From the NCBI GenBank assembly GCA_030248295.1, contig JASANH010001125.1, forward strand, positions 1 through 64,000: a stretch of 64,000 bases of DNA, read 5' to 3'. How positions within the stretch are numbered: the stretch's first letter is position 1; the number at the start of each line of letters is the position of its first letter. The notes below the pieces were generated by a model. The model saw only the letters and a list, made by a program, of their open reading frames with translations. It made no database searches and was not told the DNA's origin. Source of the stretch: Mesodorylaimus sp. YZB2_4 (taxonomy: Eukaryota; Nematoda; Enoplea; Dorylaimida; Dorylaimidae). Positions 58,110 through 64,000 of this stretch are shown here, one piece after another. A program made the translations under genes and the position numbers.

Positions 58110-58535
58110 AGCATTGGCCAGCACAGGGTATGGTCGATCCTTGGTCTGGAGCCAAATTGAAATTGAATTAGAAGAGGGAGGCTTTGAGTTTCAAAAAATT
58201 GTATATTGTTCCAGAATAAGTTCTTTCCAGACCGCGATCTAAGAAAAAAGTCCCCTTCCCTCAATATTTTAAACCCTACAGACAAAATCTAAATGCTTCT
58301 TTGGAGCTGCCACGTTTACGATGCCAGTACTTTGCTCTTGTTGGTCCATTTCAGAGGTTGAAAGTGGGCTTTAAAGAGAAACTATGAAAAAGAGAATGCA
58401 GAATCAAATCATAAACACTTGGGGTTACCCCGTGTGTGCTAATTGCTACGAGACAATTGTCTTTGATAGAACTTCCGCAGTTCTACGCCTCAGAAAATGC
58501 AGTTACACGATGTAATGCGGCAGGTACAGACAGTG
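58110..58535 (-). repeat. Inverted duplication, right copy
   Basis: Reverse-complement partner of 54775..55160; about 3 kb lies between the copies. Confidence 0.8.
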
Positions 58536-58831
58536 GCGCGCTGACTTGCTACATCGTTTGATCCCCCAGGATCAAATAAAAAATCACGTCCGCTCCTCGA
58601 TGAACATATTGCTTTTACTGTAAAGCAGGTCCTTCAAAAAATCATTCTTATATCCCTCCATCGAATTTCATACACTGTATCTAGTGTAGCCGCAAGACTA
58701 ACGGCAATAGACATCACTCATCGCCACAAACACCTTGCTCTTGCACCAGGTTCCTACAGTAAATTATAGCCAGTTGGTCGCCCCGTGCATTATTTCTGCA
58801 CCTCGAACTTAAACCCGTGATAACTATATTA

Positions 58832-58912
58832 TTTTTATGACCTTTATGGTCAAGGGTATGATTTTCGGCTTGCATGCTGGATGCCCCGGATTCGAATCCC
58901 AGTGAGCCCGAA
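58832..58912 (+). repeat. tRNA-like sequence (pseudogene or SINE head)
   Basis: TATGGTCAAGGGTATGATTT resembles the D arm of tRNA-Pro, GGCTTGCATGCTGG an anticodon arm (TGC), CCCCGGATTCGAATCCCAG the T arm. The acceptor stem does not pair. Confidence 0.6.
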
Positions 58913-59470
58913 TCTTTATCAAGGAAAACTATACGAATAAATACCGAAGCTGAAACTTGGAGTTGGGTGGTGTTGGACTGTTCTGAATAAGAGTCTCGGT
59001 AAGACGGGTTCCTGAGTTCCTGACGGCGCATTGGCGACGCTCATACTTGCCGTGACCTCTGTGCGGGATGGACTGAAGCTACTATCTCCTCCTTGATCGC
59101 AGCCACTCGACCCTTGGGCCGTACGAGACCCCGCATCCTCGCCTGAGCGGGATCGACGATGAGGGCGTTGCACTCCTCGAATCCTGACATGCCCACTAGC
59201 AGTGCGGCTGGCTGTTCCCAGAACCCACCAGCAAGACTGGAGATGGCAGGGCCCGGGTAAGCCGAGAGGGAGACCGAGAGAGGCGTCAGGGCGGCCCAGC
59301 GGGTCCAAGATGGAAGAGAGAAGTCCGCATCGTTTTGTTGTTTGTATCGCTTTCACTATTCTAGGGCCAGACAGCATTACATGCGCCTCGAACTTAAGTT
59401 CTGCTTGAAACATCCCAGTTAAATGCGCTGTAATTGTGACCTTTACCACTTCTGAGAAGAGTAAAGCTGG

Positions 59471-59598
59471 AAGTATAGTTCGATGCGATGCGTCAAATAA
59501 GCTTGCGATGCGACGTTTTGCGCAACTTTTTACATGGTCAGTTGACCCAAAAGTGTCGCATCGCATGCTTATTCGACACATCGCATCGAACTATACTT
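59471..59598. mobile_element. 128-bp hairpin MITE with TGG duplication
   Basis: Arms of about 42 bp, AAGTATAGTTCGATGCGATG against CATCGCATCGAACTATACTT, with repeated GCGATGCGAC words and a 40-bp loop. Flanked by TGG on both sides (59468..59470, 59599..59601). Confidence 0.85.
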
Positions 59599-59601
59599 TG
59601 G

Positions 59602-62600
59602 ACTTAAAGAGCTACAGTCGGGGGTTGACCCAGGTACGAGTAGCTAAGTGAGATTTTGGAAAGCGCGCTGGAAAGTTTTCGTTGACTGGCAGTTTGACGC
59701 TTTATTTTCAGACGCTCTGTTACTGATGCAAATGTCTTGATTATTATGAGTCCTGGTTTGGCAAACGCTACTTACAGTGCAAATGCACAGGAAAATGTTT
59801 GGGACTCTTGAGTGTTACCCCATTGTAGACAGGATCTTGCTTTCGGAGAACTGAATTGACATGCATTCTTCGGCGGGGATATCAGCAGACACGGTAGTGC
59901 CTGCTTATTGTGCCTGCTTATTAGACCAGCCAACCAGACGCACAACGCTGATTTCTTGTTCAGGGGGGAGAAGACGAGGAGGAGGAACAACATGCGCCTA
60001 GATCAACAACCAGAGGTCGTACAGTTGTAAACGTCAGTTTTTCTGAAATGATCTGAGGTCGCACACATGGCGCCATTAATTTTGCGTGCGTGCTTTAAGA
60101 ATGCAAACCTTTTGATTACTGTCTGTTCCAGTCGTTGTGGATTGTAAAGTCACGCAGGTTGTTTGTGGGGATCTTTCACTTCTAAAGGATTGGCTTCATG
60201 CCATCCACATGAGTCGTTTGCCTTTTCTCGACGTCGCGCGTTTCAGAAATATTGCCCTGACCAAGAGAATAAGCTGTGCAGTCCGTTGTGTTCGTCAGAA
60301 TGTGTAATGGGCGAGCAATTAAAATTTTCTTTTTGTATTGCACTTGCGTATTTTTCTCTAATGCACTGCCCGAACAAATATTCACCAGCAAAGTTAGCAA
60401 ACAACTATAATTAACCAAAATAACAGTAGATTTTCTTTTATAAAAGACTCTCTCCCTAATAGTGTTTCAACCATTCCATCACTCCTGTGAACCACAAAAT
60501 GCCAAAGCTGGCGACTTGGCACGATCGACTGCTTATTACCAGCAATCAACGTGACATTAGCGCATGACTTTTCGACTTGATATTTTAAAGAAACTCTTTT
60601 TGTTTTCAAAAGTTGCCACGTAAAGCTGTCGCCTGTGATCTTGAAGGCTCTATTCAGATTTCTTATCCTAGCAGAGTATATCCTCAAATTCCAGTGGCGC
60701 TTGTCTGTCTCGTTTATTTCTCCTTCAACATTTTAGTTTTTCCGTTTCTAACGTGACAGCAAGCACAGCGCGTCCTTCCCCAGAAAGGTCGAGCCCCAGA
60801 CTAACCGGTATCATTTATAATGATGTACCTGGAAAAGCAGCGACTATTCTTACCGAGGGTTTGAAATAAGAGTAGCCCCTATCAAACAACGGCTCGCATA
60901 TCCTTTCGCTGTGTTGGTGTTGGTGTTTCTGTTAATACCATATTTCGTCCGCCTTTCTTTGCTCCTCGGGTTCAATCCGTTTTATTTTTTATGATAACGC
61001 CCCCTCGGAAACTTCCCCTGGAACGGGTGATATGAGACTGCATATTCCGTAAACCCGCCACATCTGGTTTCTTGTTTCAAGGCAAGATGAGCCTGTAGAT
61101 GGCGTTGAAAAGATTTTTTAATGTCAACAAGCGCAAAGATCAAGCTCTGACGGCAAACGTGGCCTTTACAGCGTGAAACTGTCATCTATTTTTGGTCTCT
61201 TCCTTGGCTTATGCAACGTGCCAAGATTTCACGACATTTTGATTTTATGTGTCCTTTTCTTCACTTGCACAATGAAGTTTGCCATCGGCACATAAGAATC
61301 ATGTGTTCAGTCCGTGTAACTGCCGAGTCTTATTTACTTTATGCCTATTATACTCGATTTAATATATTTCGAAATCACGCTCTAGAAATGACGGTGGCTA
61401 GTTCCCGTCGGCATACCTAAGTACTTTGTAAGTGTAGGACATAAAAATCTGATTTTTCCTAATGCTATGATGGTCCGTCTGATCGGGTATTATGCAACGC
61501 AGATTATCTTTGCGCAATAGAAATGGGCCGCGGCGCACAAATCCGAACTAAATTCATGTCATCAGATTTAATGTTCGACAGCGACAAATGAAATGCTCCA
61601 TAAAACCTGTTCAAGTTCCTTGCTTATCTCACAAACTGTGAGGGGTGGGAACTGCCCTGATCGGGAGTCAACAAACTGCTTAGAACAAGTCTGGGCTCAT
61701 CTTGTGCCTAACACAACAGTTCTAGGAAGTAGGTCGATTCTGTGCGCCCAGAACCGACCTTATGCTCCTCCAAGGTTCACGTGAGAGCAGTAGTCCAAGA
61801 GGCGCGGGTTCGAATCCCACTCAAGGTTCAAGTTTTTGCATGCCCACTTATCTTTATTGGAAATTATCGTGTATCCTCACTTACTGTATTACCTCAGACT
61901 ATAGGACTTCAAAGCGCCCCGCCCAAAGGATATAAATGAAGGGAATACAAGCGTGGTTCCACTGGTTCGAACCCCTGAGAAACCCAATAGCCCATAGAGT
62001 AACAAGTGAGGATTTACGATACAACTCATTTTTCTCGCTCCCAACGTGAAGTGAGAAGTAAAGTAAAGGCTTTTAGCTGGGTGCTGTATCAGATTCTTTC
62101 GGAATGCCTTACCATTACGACTATTTTAAGCCTATGGGGTAGAACATCTGTATTGATTTCAGGATCAACAGAAAAGTTAAAAAAATTTAGCCTTGAGCAT
62201 GGATCGAGCCCGGCTACTTTCTGACTCTGGTGTGCCCTCGTGGTGTGTTCCAAATATGGAAGGTGCAACTTTCGTGCCAGGCGACCCTCGGTGCATTCCT
62301 GTGTCAAACAGCTGTTTCCAGAATTAGGGAACTTGATTGAGCCTATCCCACTCATTATTCACTGGTCACGCGGCAGGCAGCGAGACCTGTCAGCACGTGC
62401 TCTATAAGTGTTCTGGGCCCAGAGTGGATCAGGATCAAAGTAGCCATCGCCCACTATCCTACCTTGCCACTTTAATTATGTCGACGCGTCAGTGAGTCGT
62501 CACTGCTCTCGACGCAGGCCCCGCCCACTTATCCTCGCCCCGCCCGTCCTGTAGGTAATGATAATTGGGCTCCCTTATTCGCGCCATCGGCGTTGTGATT

Positions 62601-62829
62601 AAAGGGAAAGCCTGGCCGTCCGTACATATTCAGCCCATTCAGAAATAACCACGCCTTCTTGTCAGACGCAAGTGGGAAGTCGAGCCTGGAGAGGAAAGAA
62701 CTAGCAACTCCCGCGGGCGCCTCCGTTACCTTTTCATAGAAGGGTGTGGCCTGAGACATCAAAAGACTGAAGCTCGATCCCTTCTCTCCTTGTTAGTTGG
62801 TAGATTCGTCCCGGTCGCTCGCTGCGAGA
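59602..62829. other. Intergenic region between the insulin-like genes
   Basis: Holds the repeat at 60470..60580, a tRNA-like SINE piece at 61780..61845 and GC-rich sequence from about 62500 (presumed promoter side of insulin-like gene 2). No other gene recognised. Confidence 0.4.
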
Positions 62830-64000
62830 ATGGAAACCAAGATTACTCAATTCCATCACTGTGATATCAACGAAGTAACTGAAGAACAGTGTCCACAAGT
62901 TCCTCAACAACGACGAGCCATCGGCCCGCTCTCCATGTATGGTATATTCATGCTCGCTGTTGTTCTGCTCGTTGCCCATGCATTGCCTAGTGCATCGGCT
63001 GCAGACTTTGGAAGTCTACGACTGTGCCCATCTGGTAAGCATTTTTCTTGTTCATTCCTTGTCGTCTGAAGGCTCCTGGACACAGAATTAAAGAAGAAAA
63101 AATCTCATGAGATTAGAGAACAAGAAAAACCAAGTACATAAGAATGGGAGACGTAAGAACCGCTGCGTGGTCCAAATAAGCATAGCTGTATGTGGATTGC
63201 GCTGGAAAGCTGGATTACGTATATGCTAACCAGAAAATTCTAGTTTTCGCAGTCCCTAATGAGATTCTTGCATGTAGCAAATGTGAAGCTCTAACTTTCT
63301 TGTTTGGCCAGTTTAATCCTCTCTCTCTCCTCCGCCCCACCCCCGCCCATAAATGGGCACTATGCTTTGATAGAGTGACTCGTGTCGATACTCGCTAGCC
63401 TCAAGCCGCAAGGGTCTTTACAGAATAGATTCCTTAGAAAACGAAACGGCAAATGCATGTTTGAAACCCGTTCTTATTGCGCACGAAGAAAACACGCTTG
63501 GGTTTGTTTTCTCTTTAGCATACGTGTTTGCTGGACGCAAGTATGTTTGTAACCCTGGTGACAGGAGATTCCTTATTGTTTTCTTTTTTCTGTACCAACA
63601 CATGTTCGAAATTATGAATAAGGTATGTAGGCCATCAAGAAAGCACCAGGACATACATAGCGATCGTTCATGCTCAAGATGAATAGGAAGCAAAACAGAA
63701 GTGTTTTCGCCTGTTCTCCATAGAAATTTGATGAACCATAACCTATAGTGGGTGATGAGTTGTTTTGCCCGCTCGCAACTTTGTGGATGATTGTCCCTGA
63801 AACGGTTCAGACCTGTCAAGGCGAGACTCCCTAGGTGTTTAGTGTGAGTGGTGTATTGTGAGGGCACTTGTAGTGGGCTTCTCGCGCGTCTAACATAGAG
63901 GGGGGTGCGAAGGACGACCAAAACATGTCAAATTAGCGGAAACGGATGGTCGTAATTATCATAAGCCCACCTGATTTCCTCTTCCTTTTTACGTAGGAGG
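62830..64000 (+). CDS. Insulin-like peptide precursor 2, 5' part (cut by window end)
   Basis: Exon 1 62830..63034 starts METKITQFHHCDINEVTEEQ and has, like gene 1, an N-terminal stretch before the signal helix (MYGIFMLAVVLLVAHALP...ASA). It ends DFGSLRLCPSG with a phase-1 donor (TCTG|GTAAGC), the same place as gene 1 (KFGALRLCPAG|GTAAGC). A good acceptor, ccttttt-acgtag, precedes the last four bases of the window. Those bases, GAGG, are the same as the first four of exon 2 in gene 1 and restore the GG. The rest of the B chain and the A chain should lie just beyond base 64000. Without the A chain the assignment rests on the match to gene 1. Confidence 0.8.

Noticed and set aside
58919..59581. 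220-codon minus-strand frame
   Set aside because: Low-complexity, GC-rich, overlaps SINE-like DNA and a hairpin MITE; no domain.
1..64000. CRISPR arrays, operons or bacterial genes
   Set aside because: No direct-repeat/spacer structure; genes are spliced and animal-like.

Overview
This is a piece of an animal nuclear genome. It carries spliced genes with GT-AG introns, some of them only 58 and 62 nt long and others over 1 kb. They encode metazoan proteins, and the genes lie in a dense background of transposons, SINEs and foldback elements. Two allatostatin-C-like neuropeptide precursors and two insulin-like peptide precursors point to an invertebrate, probably a protostome. I cannot place it more finely from the sequence alone.

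Layout. 1-2.1 kb: the 3' half of an SLC34 sodium-phosphate cotransporter (+). 3.2-4.7 kb: a decayed Ty3/gypsy pol (-). 5.3-6.4 kb: a broken seven-transmembrane receptor (-). 8.1-8.7 kb: allatostatin-C-like precursor 1 (-). 10.5-11.9 kb: a three-exon gene for a small secreted protein (-). 15.9-19.7 kb: a 3.7-kb hAT-like element with an exact 8-bp target duplication and other repeats nested in it. 20.4-25.6 kb: an organic solute transporter alpha (SLC51A/TMEM184-type) gene in six exons (-). 26.2-27.6 kb: a possible small secreted peptide and a RING-finger fragment (-). 28.6-46 kb is mostly repeats (foldback elements, SINEs, a second gypsy fragment, a non-LTR reverse transcriptase fragment). It also holds allatostatin-C-like precursor 2 at 31.7-32.4 kb (-) and exons of a second cofilin (40.6 and 47.4-47.7 kb, -). 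49.0-50.2 kb: a complete cofilin/ADF gene (-). It lies head to head with a complete seven-exon alpha-SNAP gene at 51.4-53.9 kb (+). 57.0-57.6 kb: a complete three-exon insulin-like precursor (+). 62.8-64.0 kb: its paralogue (+), cut by the window end exactly at the start of its second exon.

Two themes stand out. First, paired secreted-peptide genes: two allatostatin-C-like precursors that share exon structure, and two insulin-like precursors that share intron phase and an unusual B-chain start (LCPxGG). Second, several unrelated-looking mobile elements have ends built from short, reiterated words (GGGTCG, GGATCG, GGTACC, GGTTCG, CCCCCACTGAGACGA), down to a 90-bp hAT-like element that is almost nothing but its two ends. 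Housekeeping genes (alpha-SNAP, cofilin, transporters) look intact; the receptor, RING and gypsy copies look dead.
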